Assembly: GCA_032433595.1 (NCBI GenBank)
Contig: JASWJB010000057.1
Coordinates: 107,072 to 171,071, forward strand
Direction of reading: 5' to 3'
Length of the DNA stretch: 64,000 bases
DNA from: Conoideocrella luteorostrata
Lineage: Eukaryota > Ascomycota > Sordariomycetes > Hypocreales > Clavicipitaceae
This document shows positions 24,588 through 36,751 of this stretch, piece by piece. Below the pieces are notes generated by a model. That model searched no databases, was not told the origin of the DNA, and saw nothing but the letters and a program-made list of their open reading frames with translations. Positions within the stretch are counted from its first letter, which is position 1, and each line of letters begins with the position of its first letter. The position numbers and the translations under genes were made by a program.

Positions 24588-25672
24588 GGCGAGCTCGGGA
24601 AAGTGAAACACGCAGTCAAGTAGGATGTAAACCCGGGGGTACGCAGATTCCTGTTTTACATTTTCAAATACAGTGCTGGAGTGCTGGAAAAGGCCGAGCT
24701 TCGTCTGAGTTTTGCCTGAGTTTTTATGAAGAGCATGGGCAAGCAAAGAAGACGCAGACCAAAATAATAATGCATTTCTCCGCCTTGCAACTTTTAACAT
24801 GAGGCGGAAATAAGCATCTCATCTCTGATTGGCTGAAGCCTGCATGGTGCTAATTAGCAGGCCTCGCCAAACTCAGCAATCTGATCGATCGGTGTTAAGG
24901 TCAGTAGCCTAGCTGCCTAAGATAACAATCCCGACTTAGAATCAATCAGTGACTGACCCCGTAGTAGCCCTGTCATTAAGAGTTTGACATGCACAAGGCT
25001 CTGCTACAATAATTTCCCCACATATCGACTGGTACAACACGCCGCCGTCAACTCTGGAGACAGCAACCACCCCGAAGCAATCCATGTGCTCTTAGGCAGC
25101 GGATCATAAGAAAACTTATCGCCTCTTGCGAAACTCTGTTCGCAGGCCGCTTGAGTAGCATTTCTTCACACAATTACGCCAAGACCTGGACATATAAAGT
25201 AATACAGATTTACAAATAATAGCTTCGAAATAAGGTGCATGATAAATCCTGACAATTATGTCAAGCTTTCACAGATATTGATTATGGGACTCGCAGAATC
25301 TTACACAACCAGAACGGATTTTGAAATACGGTCATTATATCTCGTCTTTTCTTTGGGGGGTGTATGGATTGCCCGACTTCAGCTACCTAGAGAGCTGCTG
25401 GCATAGCCAGGAGTCGGTTCAGAAACAAAGGAAAAATTGTTTAAAGCCCCAGCGCCTGGAATGTATGTAAAGTGGCCAGGGCTGCAGTTAGCTGATACAA
25501 TCCCGTTCATATAAAGTCCTCACACGCATCAACCTGAACCTATCGCCCAGTGTATATCTGATGTGCAAAGAATCATCAACATAACTCCGATCTTGCCAAG
25601 ACACCATAAGGACGACTTATGTCCAAGCTTAAAAGCGAAGGCACGCTGTGCGTGGGGCCTTCATCAGTTCAT
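24588..25672. other. Intergenic region upstream of RRN7-like gene
   Basis: No gene is recognised. It is moderately AT-rich and contains the RRN7-like promoter and the eIF5A 3' flank. No repeat stands out. Confidence 0.6.
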
Positions 25673-26593
25673 TTACTGCTTGGGGGCCTCCTTGGCTTCA
25701 ACAGCCGCCTCCTCACCCATGGAGGTAAGGATGATAACGTCTATAATTATGAGTTAGTACAGGTAGACAGATGAGATTGGTTGACTCCAGATGAAGTATA
25801 ACAGGCGTATTTGACTCCTGACTACTTGTCAGGGCGTCTTTGGAAAGGCTTACTGGTGTCCTTCTCGTCAACTTTGAAGAGCTTGTTGATCTTCTCACCG
25901 ACTTCACCGTCAGGCATCTTCACGTCGTCCTTGGTGTCACCATCATCATTCATGAGAGAGAGAAAACCGTCATCAGAGATGTCGAGCTGATTAAAATTTA
26001 GCGATAGGACTTGTAATGGAGCTGCAAACATGTGCGGGGCGCATCAATTAACTACTCACCAACTGGTACTCACGGCGACTGACATTGGGCACGTCCATGT
26101 TGTGAGTGGAGGGAGAGAGATCTTCGTATTTCTTGGCGGTGAAAATGTCGATGGCGACAAGATGAACCTTGGCGTGGCCATGCTTGCCAGTCTTGGATGT
26201 AGACATATCGACAATCTTGCAGGGGCGGCCTTTGATGACAACGAAACCGTTCTTGCGCAGAGCGGAGCACTGCATGGGGTACGTCAGAGACGCGCCGGCG
26301 TCGGCGGAATCGAAAGTAACATCGTGCTGCGAGGGAAGTTCCAGTCAGTGAAAAGATGCCAGACGAAAATTCCTCAAAATTCCAATTGTTTCGCGTGGCA
26401 TTCGGGTTCAGGCTCTCGCTAACAGCGCCAACAGCTTCCAAGAGTCAAGATTTGCTTTGTGCGTCTCAATGTCGTGGGGCAGGCACGAGGGAACGATGCG
26501 GGGTGAATTTTCCCACTGCCTAGCTGTTGTCGCAGAATGCAGTCGCATAGCAATGGAACTTAATCGCGAGAAGCCACGTACCTCTTCAGCCAT
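25673..26593 (-). CDS. Translation factor eIF5A (hypusine-containing)
   Basis: Binds stalled ribosomes near the E site and promotes peptide bond formation at poorly reactive stretches and termination. Four exons (26582-26593, 26060-26326, 25854-25986, 25673-25740) join to 159 aa. Exon 1 encodes only MAEE, and the first intron is long for this window (255 nt). The protein has the conserved order [51 protein letters not shown], then a C-terminal OB-fold half ending [13 protein letters not shown]. The lysine in [10 protein letters not shown] is the one modified to hypusine by deoxyhypusine synthase and hydroxylase. The leader is strongly pyrimidine-rich on the coding strand, as is common for highly expressed translation genes in fungi. 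Confidence 0.97.
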
Positions 26594-26790
26594 GGTGACG
26601 GATTTTGCGAGAAAGAGGCTTATTAGAAGTAGAAAGGAGAGGAAATAGAAGTGAGAATTTGACACCGAAAAGCAGTGGAGGTGCTGAACAGTAGGTGGAG
26701 AGGAGAAAAGGAAGGGGTCAAAAAGAGGTGGGAGAAAGATGAGGGACTAGAAGGGGGGGCAAAAGGTGCGCCGTCTTGAATTTTTTTCTT
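26594..26790 (-). promoter_or_regulatory. Pyrimidine-rich leader/promoter of eIF5A
   Basis: The + strand is almost purely A and G with few interruptions from about 26608 to 26762, so the coding (-) strand is a C/T tract just upstream of the start codon. CT-rich tracts close to the start are typical of strongly transcribed filamentous-fungal genes. The role is inferred. Confidence 0.45.
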
Positions 26791-28922
26791 GCCATGTGTG
26801 ATTGGGCCCTGGGGCGGGTACCAGGAAGACACACCTAGCGCACTACAGCACCAGGACAAACGGACACACAAAAGATGACTGGACGATTGTTACATTTGTT
26901 TGAAGTGGTAAAGCATATGAGGGCAATCAAGCCTCGAGGATCACGGACTAAAGGGTAGCAAGATATAGAGGTCGTTACTCGCTAAAAGCTAGACTACTAC
27001 TGTTCCTCGGCCAGCATGCGCAATATAACAGTTTCTTAGTCTGGTCTAGCAGGTTCTCACAATCTTCGTCTGCGAATGTAATTAGGAGCCGACAATATTA
27101 GGATAGGACAAAGACTACAATCGCATGAACTCTCGCCATTATGCCATAGCGCTAGCCTTTCTGGAGGGCTTGCCCTGCCATAGTTGTATAGTGCAACGCC
27201 AGCTCCAGATCCTACTCCGCCCAAACTAGAGACATAATTTTTAGCTGTAAACAAACGATTCCGAAAGGATGCAGACTTTACAAACCACATGCCAAGCTGA
27301 ATCCAATCCAATAAATACATACCCTCGTGCCATTGGCGAATTTCGGGTTGTCTGCACTGTAGAAAGACTGTCCAAAGTCTGGATCCCAGCTCCGTTTGGC
27401 CTTGAAGTCTTACTACGAGCAGAAGAACAAGTCCTGTAACTATGCAGTCGAGGAGTGGGACGGAGAAGGGGCTGAAGCTCCAGACCTGTAAATTCACCAC
27501 TTAACTAATCCTGAAGTTGAAATATGCCATTACGCACCTACATTTTACAACACAGCGCACTTTAATACAGAATAAATTTCATTGTTTAGGATTATGTCAA
27601 TTACCGAGTATGCTTTACCTAGCTTCTTGTTGCCGTAAGACCAACGGAAATAACAGCACTAATAGCAAATGCTTCAAAGCAGTATGTGCGATGAAGATTT
27701 TATCCATGTGGCAGCGGCCGCGTGACGTGACAGAATCGTCGTCTAGGTACATCACATAAGAAGGTTATCATCAATTATATCCTTTTTACTACTTATCTGG
27801 GCCCTCAACTGAACTCTGCCCATGGCCAGACTCACGCCATACCGCATGACGCGAGAGTCTATTACCGTGAATATCGAGTGCTGGGCAATGTTCTTCAGCA
27901 GGGCATAGCCTAGAGATGAACCCACGGATGGCAAGATTATAAAATCAGTTAATCGCTTACTTACAAATATCCTCAGCTAGCCTGAACGGCCACTGTGTGA
28001 TTTTACTCTCTTGTTCTACTTCGTTTAGACGTTAAGAAGAAAAGTTCCCGTAGACAGACGCTTTGTGCTCTGTACTCTGTAAATCTCAACCTGCTCTGTT
28101 GTGAAGCAAACTATACTCATGGCGTCAGTAGCCTGGACATGTTCTGGGAACACCAACCGCACGCAAGCAGCAAAAGCCAGTATCCATCTTGTGTTGGCCT
28201 GGCGCTAAGCTACTAGCTTTGGCCATATAAATGTAAGGGTGATGCGGAAGAATGTGCGGCGTAACTACGGAGCACTCCGTAGTTGTATGTCGCGCTATCG
28301 ATTTGGGTGACGCGAAATGGTGGCAACCCCCCCCCCCCTTTTTCCTTATAAATAATCACCCGAACAACTCAAGTTGACGCTTTAAAGTGCTAGATCCAAC
28401 TGAAAATAATTAGAGACTTCGCTGGATAAACTCGGATTTACTTCAATGACAGCTTTGATCCTGAGCCTCTTTCAAATACCTCCGTTGCCTACTGCACACA
28501 TATACACCACGGTCACGGGACCATCAGGATAGGACCGTGACGTATTGAACGCTACGCAGTACGGGCTTCCTTTTCGAAATACCTGACCGGTTGCAAGTGC
28601 TGGACTAGCTAATTCTTTACAGAGCTTGGGGTGTACGGAGTACTCTGTTATTTATTGCCTTATTGTGACTCAGCCTGGCCAATACAAGAAGCATCAGCCA
28701 ATCACCACAGCCACGCTAAGTCCCCCTAGATCTGTCCCGCTAGGCCTGAATCTGGCACTCTGTGCTACTAGTCTCGACTTTCACCAGCTATACGAAAATC
28801 AGCTGCCGCAACTCAACCGCCGCGGCACGAAAAAGCAACAAATCGAAGCTTTAATTATCAACATGATCATCGCTATCATCCCTTACACATAACCCATTCG
28901 CAGGGACTGACTTGCATCAAAT
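26791..28922. other. Intergenic region between eIF5A and VPS52
   Basis: About 2.1 kb with no secure gene. A locally GC-balanced block (27190-27487) is treated separately. A C12T5 tract sits near 28327-28343. A 22-bp element with perfect 10-bp inverted arms of the TACTCCGTA family lies at 28263-28284, and another copy near 28634-28647. The last ~200 b are probably VPS52 leader. Confidence 0.55.
27190..27487. other. Possible coding fragment of unresolved strand
   Basis: Four of six frames are open here, and two spliced readings look plausible. On +, an acceptor (ACTGTAG) precedes 27361-27487, which reads KDCPKSGSQLRLALKSYY... and ends WDGEGAEAPDL then a stop, with fungal-type codon choice. On -, RSWDPDFGQSFYSADNPK leads to a good GTATGT donor and, after a 79-nt intron ending TTTACAG, a short tail with a stop near 27190. 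I recognise neither protein and found no convincing upstream exons, so no CDS is called. Confidence 0.3.
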
Positions 28923-31079
28923 ATGTGGCTCGACCGACTTTCTGGAGGTCCATCGAGCGCCTCTGGCCAATCCACTCTGCAACCTGGAAGCAGGTCATAT
29001 TCGCCTCTCCCGCGCAGGACATCCAGCACCCTTAGTCCTTATGTGACATCGCAAAGGGCTGGACATTCCCCTAGAAGCTCGTCTCTATCCCTCGTGTCTA
29101 ATGACTCGTCGACGTCCTTACTCTCCTCTCAGCGAACTAATGGGCCTTCGTTGCGACATACCTACACAAACCTGAATGTGCCAGATTCCCTGGGGACTTT
29201 GGAAAGACTCTTGAAAGATTCAAAAGAAGCTAGCGACGTTGACGATGAAAAATATGAAGCTCGAACTAGCTGCGTTTTAGAAGCAGACCTCGAACTAGAT
29301 ACTTACTTCGGGGGCTTGTCGTTGAAAGAACTCGTCTCCTCCAAGGCACAAGATGCAGCAGTATCTCGGAAGGCACAGACTGTTGAAGAATGTATGTTTG
29401 ATCTTTCGCCTGCTTAACCTCTTGACATGACCCTGCGATCATACACTGATAATTGGCAATTAGATCCAAAGGAGCGGTCAAAGTTAGAAGGTCTTCATAG
29501 ATCAATCACGGCATGTGATGACGTCCTTAATTCCGTCGAAATTAACTTGGAAAACTTCCGAGACGATCTCGCGTCTGTCTCCGCTGACATTGAATCTTTA
29601 CGAGAGCGCTCAGCCGCGTTGAATCGCCGACTACAAAATCGCGAAAAGGTAGAGAAGGCGCTAGCGCCTCTAGTAGAGGAGCTTAGCCTGTCTCCAGAAG
29701 TTATATCCAAGATTTCGACAGGTCACATAGATGAATCATGGGCTAAAATACTACCAGAGCTGGACAGGAGGACAGCAGCAAACGCAAAGAAATTCTCATT
29801 AGGAGCGCAGCCCGACAAAGCCTCCCAGGAATTAGGCCCTCTACTGGAAAAGTTGACGCTGAAGGTACGTCGATTTCCGGTGTTATACGGTTGCAAACTG
29901 TTAATGATCCGATTCTGAAATTGATTCAAGGCTATTGAACGCATACGGGATTTCCTCGTCGCTCAAATAAAGGCTCTTCGATCACCACATATAAATGCTC
30001 AAATTATTCAGCAGCAAAACTTTTTACGGTTCAAAGATTTGTATACATTCCTTCATAAGCATCATGCGACACTTGCAGACGAAATCTCGCACGCATATAT
30101 GAACACAATGCGATGGTACTATCACAATCAATTCAACAGATATCAGCAGGCTTTGGCCAAAATAAAGACTCACACTCTCGACAAGACAGACTCTTTGGGC
30201 TACGAAGATACTACAAGAATCGCCACTGTTCTCTCAAGCTCAAGAGCAGCAGGGCCGCCGCATGACGCATTCAATCTAGGAAGAAGAATAGATTTGATTC
30301 AAACAAGCAATCAAACAGCTTTATCATCCTACCTCGCCGAGGAGGATCAAGCTACGCATTATCTGGAAGTTCAGTTCCGAAACTTCAATCTAGCGTTAAT
30401 AGATAATGCAACAACAGAGTATACATTTTTAGCGACTTTTTTTTCGCCTGCATTATCTTATGCCCAGATCTTCAAGAATTTCAACTATATTTTCGAGCCC
30501 ACTTTCGAACTTGGCCAGACATTGTCAAGGACCCTTGTGGCCGACACATTCGATGCATTAGGAATTCTGTTGTGCATTCGCCTCAACCAACATTTTGCGT
30601 TCGAACTTCAACGTCGTAAAGTGCCAGCCGTTGACGGCTATATTAACGCCACGAACATGCTTCTGTGGCCACGACTGCAAGTCCTCATGGACCGGCACTG
30701 TGAATCTGTCCGCCAACTAGCAAGCAATTTACCTAGCAAGTCCAGCCGCTCATCGGTGGATGCCTCCAAAATCACCTCCGCCCCACACGTCGTCACTCAG
30801 CGTTTCGGTCAACTTCTCCGTGGATTTTTGGCACTGAGCGCGGAAGCTGGAGATGACGAACCGGTAGTTGCCAGTTTACGGCGTTTGCGTTTCGAGATTG
30901 AGGCGTTTCTAACCAAGCAGAGTCTAGCGTATGGCAGTGACAAGCGGAAAAGCGAGCGTTTTCTCTACAACAATTATTCTTTGGTTTTGACCATCATTGG
31001 TGACACAACGGGCAAGTTGGCAACCGAACAGCAGGGGCACTTCGAAAAGCTTAAAGCAGCGTACCAGGAAGAATTGTAA
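28923..31079 (+). CDS. vps52: GARP complex subunit Vps52 (Sac2 family)
   Basis: Core subunit of the GARP tether (Vps51-52-53-54), which captures endosome-derived vesicles at the trans-Golgi. Exons 28923-29391, 29464-29864 and 29931-31079 join to 672 aa. The N-terminus MWLDRLSGG followed by ~80 Ser/Pro-rich residues is typical of filamentous-fungal Vps52. A coiled-coil region follows (KLEGLHRSITACDDVL ... SLRERSAALNRRLQNREKVEKALAPLVEEL), and then the helical Vps52/Sac2 domain (RFKDLYTFLHKHHATLADEI, FNYIFEPTFELGQTL, NRYQQALAKIK). The second intron separates TLK from AIERIRDFL at a conserved position. The 3' end faces a Gyp8-type RabGAP gene 422 b away, another membrane-traffic gene, but the two have separate promoters. 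Confidence 0.92.
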
Positions 31080-31501
31080 TTTAATTTAGCAACTTCTCGT
31101 TGATGGTTTGAATTTAATTGACAATGTAATTGCCAGAGAAGAAAACAGCAATGAGTGGTTCCAACCCTTGTCTCGTAGTCGTCTTCCGACTGGGACTTGA
31201 GATGCTGTGTCGTACCGATGGCCCGACAATCCCTGAGGTTTTCCTTGAGGAATTTATAATCTCATACCTACGTATATATATATATATATGTATGAACGTA
31301 TCCTTTAATCAACTGCACAGTTACCAGCTGTACAACGCCGTCGGCACCCTTGTATATTTTCTCTTTAGTTCAAGGAGACAAACGCACGAGCATTGCCCTG
31401 AAACAACCCAAAATTGTGTAATAGAAAAGTAAAATGAAGAACAGAAACTCCGCCTACCATCCTTTTGTTTGATTTACATATCGGACATCATACAAGGTCA
31501 T
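31080..31501. other. Convergent 3' spacer of VPS52 and TBC gene
   Basis: Short 3'-flanking spacer with a TA-dinucleotide run (about 31274-31290). No gene. Confidence 0.6.
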
Positions 31502-32939
31502 TTAAGGTCTGCTTAATGTACCAAAAAAAGACACGAGGTACTGGACCGCGGACGGATTTCGTCGCAAGTAAAAGGCCACGGTGGCGACCAGAGCAGCCAT
31601 ACCAACGGCTTTGATCGGCCGCCGGTATCTCCAAAACGCCATTGATATCCTATCCCGCATCTCCATCCATCGGACTTCTTTGGTTTGTCCTTTGAAAAAT
31701 GCCTGACCGTCCTCCATCGTTTGTTCAGCACAGGCCTCAATGTCTCTAGCCGTCTTTAGCGAGCTTGATCTAGATATCCGCCGCCAAGAGGGTAAAGATT
31801 CTGGTGGGTGGCGATGGAATAGCTCAATAGTATGGGCTATGAGGGCGTCGAGATCCATACTCGGAGGTACTTTGGCAAGCACTACTTGCAACATGTCTGG
31901 TTCATCAATATCCAGGATTTCATCCCGTCGATTTATGACGATCTGAGCAAATAAGTATATGGTGAAGACTGGCTCCCTAGCTAGAAAGACGTCGAAAAGC
32001 CGTGCAATGTCACGATACGCCTGAATATTGTGAGCATACATGGTGAGTGTGCCCGCAAGTGCATAGAATGGCTCTATTGTTGCAATATGCTTCCGTAGCT
32101 TCGGATCAGCTTTGGCCAGAATATTGGGAAGCAGTCTCAGCTGCGCGGTCGTTGGTCCCAAGTTGGGAAGCATGAAGTCTCGTATGCGAAGGACTGACAG
32201 TCTTGCCACGGCACGAGCTCGCCATTCTGGCCGCAAGACAAGCAGAAATACTTGACAGATGTCATGGTACCCTTGGAAATAACAAAGATATGGATAGCGG
32301 CGGAGTACTTCGACGATGAGGGATGAAAGCTCTGATTTACACTTGTCTAACTGTGCTTCGGATTTGTCTGTGTAAGTAAGTATCTGGTTCAGCTGATATC
32401 TTAGCGCAGAGATATGTCTCTATCTCCTCCCCATTCCTCCCTATATTCAAAACATACAGGGGAAAAGAACGTACCATTTGGGTAATAAACAAAGGATCTA
32501 TTAACATCAAGTTGCACTTGCTCCTCATCACGATGACGAGCTAACGCTCTCCAGTCGTCTTTCCGACTGGTATCTGCATTGCCATCTGACGGTAAGGGAG
32601 ACAGCCCTAGTAGTATCGGCCCTGTAGTTAAAATGAGTTCAAAGTTAGTTATCCGCAGTACAAATAGTTAATATATACAGGCACCGAGATGATCTGACTG
32701 CAAAACATACAAGCCAGCCCGCGAAGGTCATCATTGAGAAGCCCAGCACCAGATTCCGCGAGACTTCTGAGTTTTGTAATATCCCGCCATTTGCAGGCGT
32801 CGAGGATTGCCGAGGTCTTCTTCTCGGGGGTTATATGTGCCGCTTGATGCTTGGAAGCATCATGAATGATCCCCAAGTTTTTTCTATCGTGTCTATCGAG
32901 TCGGGCAGTCACCTCGATGGGGATGTCATCCGGTTCCAT
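31502..32939 (-). CDS. gyp8: TBC-domain Rab GTPase-activating protein, Gyp8/TBC1D20 type
   Basis: Accelerates GTP hydrolysis by Ypt1/Rab1-type GTPases at the ER-Golgi interface. Exons 32711-32939, 32475-32621 and 31502-32367 join to 413 aa. TBC motifs are clear: LRGLAWPILLGL across intron 1; QLDVNRSFVYYP with the arginine finger Arg118; and LCYFQGYHDICQV with the glutamine finger near residue 157. The helical core continues MLPNLGPTTAQL, EPFYALAGTLTMYAHNI and LFDVFLAREPVF. A single C-terminal hydrophobic segment (VGMAALVATVAFYL) followed by a short tail matches the tail anchor of Gyp8/TBC1D20 that places the protein in the ER membrane. All catalytic residues are present. Confidence 0.93.
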
Positions 32940-35900
32940 GGAGAGGGGAAATTATCACCAGCTCCCTCGTCCGTATAGTCACAAGGTCGGTTTAATCGTT
33001 GCGTGGTTGTTAGTAATACGGAGAGGCAGAAGCATTGTTAGCAGTGGTTGCCGACGAAGCTGTCAATGCTACGGACACAGCATCCATACGCCACAACGTG
33101 GCGTAAACATATCACCATCCCGAGAGGTTCTTGCGCGTAAATGGCTAGATAGAGGGGCGCCGCTTAGAGGCTAAAGACTACCTACCCTGTACGCACAAAT
33201 ATTGCTACTTCATTCAACAAGAATACAGACTCTTTCTATGTGTACCCCGTTTCCGTGACCCAAATACTCTTGGCTACTTTCACGCGGGATAGCCGGCCGC
33301 AATTACACCAGCGTAAGTTCTTGGCCAGCTTGTTAGTAATCACTGCCAACGGCGCCGTCACTCCGCGGAAGGTATTGTCTAAGGTAGGCTTTAGCTCAAA
33401 CAAAGTTTCCATCAGGCAGGGCTACCGGGGGCGTGGACAACTTGTCTTTGCGGGCTACTCGGCTCGCGTGTAGCCTCTATGACCTGTCATATTCAGCATC
33501 AATTAAACTATTACGGTATAGTAGCTCGCCACAGTAACAGGGTATTAACTCCGGTGCCGTAAATCTAACAGCGCCGGGACAAACTCCCGAGAGACAACAG
33601 AGCCTCACCCAAGATCGGGTCGTATGTTCTGCTCTGTATAATACAGACAGACTTAATGTTGCATACTCTTTCCTATACGGTTGGGTAGGAAGCGAAGCCC
33701 TCTCACCTCTGCTAAAGCACATGCTCGTACGGACGCTCAATTGAATTGTGATTTAACCAGCTGATAGTCATGTACTCGCAACAGCGAGTCCATGAACTAT
33801 TCCCAGGCTACTCTACACAAGACTCGTCCTTGCCGTCCAAGACGATAACTACTCCGTACTGTAACCCAAGACTACTGCGTCCTGCGGTATGTGAACGGTA
33901 CTAAGACACCAGGCTGCCACGATGTGATTATCAACGAGAAATTGTTGAAGATACAAAGCTTTTGTGTGGATAGTCTGTGGCGAACGACCGAGTAGCCAAT
34001 GTCGCCTTGCAATGAAACACACAGCGGTTTCCCTTTTTTCTCTTTCCTTTCCCCCCCTTTTTTTCTTTTAACCCTTGCAGCGCGACTATTATTGGCGCGG
34101 GTGCTGTAGTAGACACGAGCGTTCCTACCTCTTGACGTGCCAACATGATGATCGGCTTCAGAAGGCCACAGCAATTCTTCTAACGTGTTGGTCTCTGCAA
34201 CACAGACGACGAACGACTGCAACATTATTACGATTCATTGAATGGGCATTCCGGCGACTTGGTCGATGCCCTGTTCTGGCCGCAAATCTTGAACTACATT
34301 CGGACTTGCCTCGGCCAAAGCACAAACCTGGCTAATATGGCTAGGTGTTAGCACAATGACTACGGAGTAGTTAGTAGCAATTTATTTTTGGTGAACTATT
34401 GGCTCTAACAACTGAGCTAAAAATTTTCTCCGGATGAAGGCTCCTCTTAAAAACAGAACTGTGACAATCTTAGGAACCAACGAGCTGGCTAAACTCGCAC
34501 CAAAAATTACTCCTTCGAAGGGCTGGGCTGGCTTGCAAACACTTTCCTCTGACAAGAAAGGGTGCGCCTAGCTTCTGCCCAAGAACTCGTGATCTAGCAA
34601 TGAAGCTAAAAACGCAATGGTTTCTTCCGGGGTTTGGCAATTACCATTCTTAGTTTAGGTTAATTTGCTAGTTAGACTAACAACGAGAGCATTCAATGGC
34701 GACGAAACAGAAGCGCAATTGACATCACAGCGCATTCTGTTGCGCTTCATTTATGGTCTGTACAACGATGTGCCCTCTGCCCCGCCCGGATTTTCTGCAA
34801 AGACAGCAGGAATACATCGTAGTTTCGCCGAGAAGGGGAGAGGTGAAGGGGATGTCATCAAGACCTTAATTGGCTTTTAATCGACGAACTAATGCAATTA
34901 TCCCAGGTGTGTGTGTCTGTGTACGCTCATGTACTTGGTGGCGTCGAGGTTGTCATTCTCAAGTATCATAGCATGGCAAACCGGAGTGATGTGTTCCAAG
35001 AGTCTTCGGGCGGCTTTCTACAGCGCCTGGATAATAAACCATCTGACAAGGGCTTCTGGTTCGCAAACACCGTCAAGACTGTCCGACGTTTTTATGGTTG
35101 GTTGTGTGGCAACCCCAACGAATATGATTTATCGCTGGGTGCCTTGACACACTATCATCTATAAGACAGCCAGTACTTATGATACTGGAATATCCATGTC
35201 TGGCGCCACAGATGCTAGAAATCATTAACACGCCCAATGATTTTGGATGATGATCGTGGCTTCGATGCGTAACTGACTCGACTCTGGACTACCAAGCCTC
35301 CCTCCTTTCCATGGAAGTAGCCCAAAGGGCTAGCGAATGTACGGAGTACAAGACCTTGAACCAAGTCATTGGCGCTGACTGGTGTCTAGTTTGGTTGCCA
35401 CTTGGATTTAACATTCGGTTCCGTGGCTCAGGTGAGTTGATGAAGTTGAAGCATGGGTAGCCGTGGTGGTGATTTGATCTGTACAATAAACTGAAAGAGC
35501 GCGATAACCTAGGGCGTATGAACTGTTAAAGGGTTGCATCGAGTGCTCATTGTTTGATTTGTACTATTATATGAGGTATTTGGCGGACAATGCTATTGCA
35601 TGCTTCCATACGTTCTGCTGTACATATGAAAGCACGCAGATCAGATAATGGATGTGGAAATGTGGCATGAGAATGATGCTGGCAAGGTCCAGCTGGTACC
35701 CCAAACTAGTAGGGCCTGGTGAAGAAGGCCGTGCACCAGGCCGATCTGCTAGTTAACTACTCCGTAGTTAGTATGTGCATATGCATAAGTACCTTGTAGA
35801 TTAGGTGCCGTATAGGTAAAAGTGGACCGCTTGTCGAAGGGCCGCACCTAAGTTGGCGGCCAAATGCAGCTGCTTCCAGGTATTCAAGCGCTAAGCAGGT

Positions 35901-36751
35901 TGGCAAGCAATGGATGGGCTGCAAGAGACTTGGGTATATTAGTACTAACTACTTACGTTGCCACCTTGTAGACTACCCCAGCTGGTTTAGAGCTCTCATT
36001 GGCATAAGCTGCGCCGAGCGTCGGTTGATGATTTCGACAGGCAAGCAAGCAGCACGGACTTCAGGCACGCCAGGCGCACTTGTTTCTCTTCACTCACGCC
36101 TCTGGACGTCCAGGTCGGCACTGGTACCTACCAAACCTCGCGCCGCTGCCGCTTGCATGCTTTGATCACGCCTTCATCTTCCTTCCATTTCCATCTGTAC
36201 GCGTGCCATCCTTCGTCCCTCTGTTCTTCCTTGCTGTGTTCGGGTCTCTGCCTTTCGTCTTGGGACTTGCCGGACAAGGTTTATATATATATTCTATATG
36301 TGCAAGCTGGAAGCGATCCGAGACGACGTCTGCATTATTTTTTCGCCCGCAGACACTCGTGAGTTCTGTCCTAGAGGCGATTGCTAGCCTTCAGACCCTC
36401 TGTTGTAGCACCTCGTTATTGCTTATGTTACCTCCTTGGGTAGTAACAACAAACTATTCTCCTCCATCACGAATCTCGGTCCAAAATACCGCCGTGGATT
36501 GCTCGTGCGATCGCCTTTTGTTTTTTATATATTTTAACGAAAGGAAGGGACACAAAGAGAGTTATTTCTTGAGTAGTAAGAAGATGCACACTTGGCTGAG
36601 CGACGCTTTCAATTCATCTTTGGCTCCGCAAGTCAACACTGCCAGGCTCTTGGCGTGAGACGGGCAGGAGGCATTACCACCATTCACCACCACCTTTTAC
36701 CATTGTTTCTTTCACCCATTGTTCTTGCATAGGTGTCATGACTGCAACAGT
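32940..36751. other. Large intergenic region (3.8 kb)
   Basis: No supported gene. TACTCCGTA-family elements occur at 33849-33860, 34360-34370, 35339-35350 and 35755-35770. A pyrimidine-rich tract lies at 34030-34070. Open frames at 34665-34880 and 34892-35164 (+) begin with ATG but have no recognisable motif. A 192-codon open frame at 36080-36658 (+) has no upstream ATG and is probably leader or chance. A TATATATATATT stretch near 36282-36293 may be promoter-related. Confidence 0.55.

Noticed and set aside
34665..35164. Two adjacent ATG frames (71 and 90 codons, +)
   Set aside because: No motif, no splice links between them, and ordinary spacer composition.
36080..36658. 192-codon open frame (+) upstream of the MMS1_N-type gene
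   Set aside because: It has no ATG near its start and is pyrimidine-rich and hydrophobic without a motif; it is better read as promoter or 5' leader.
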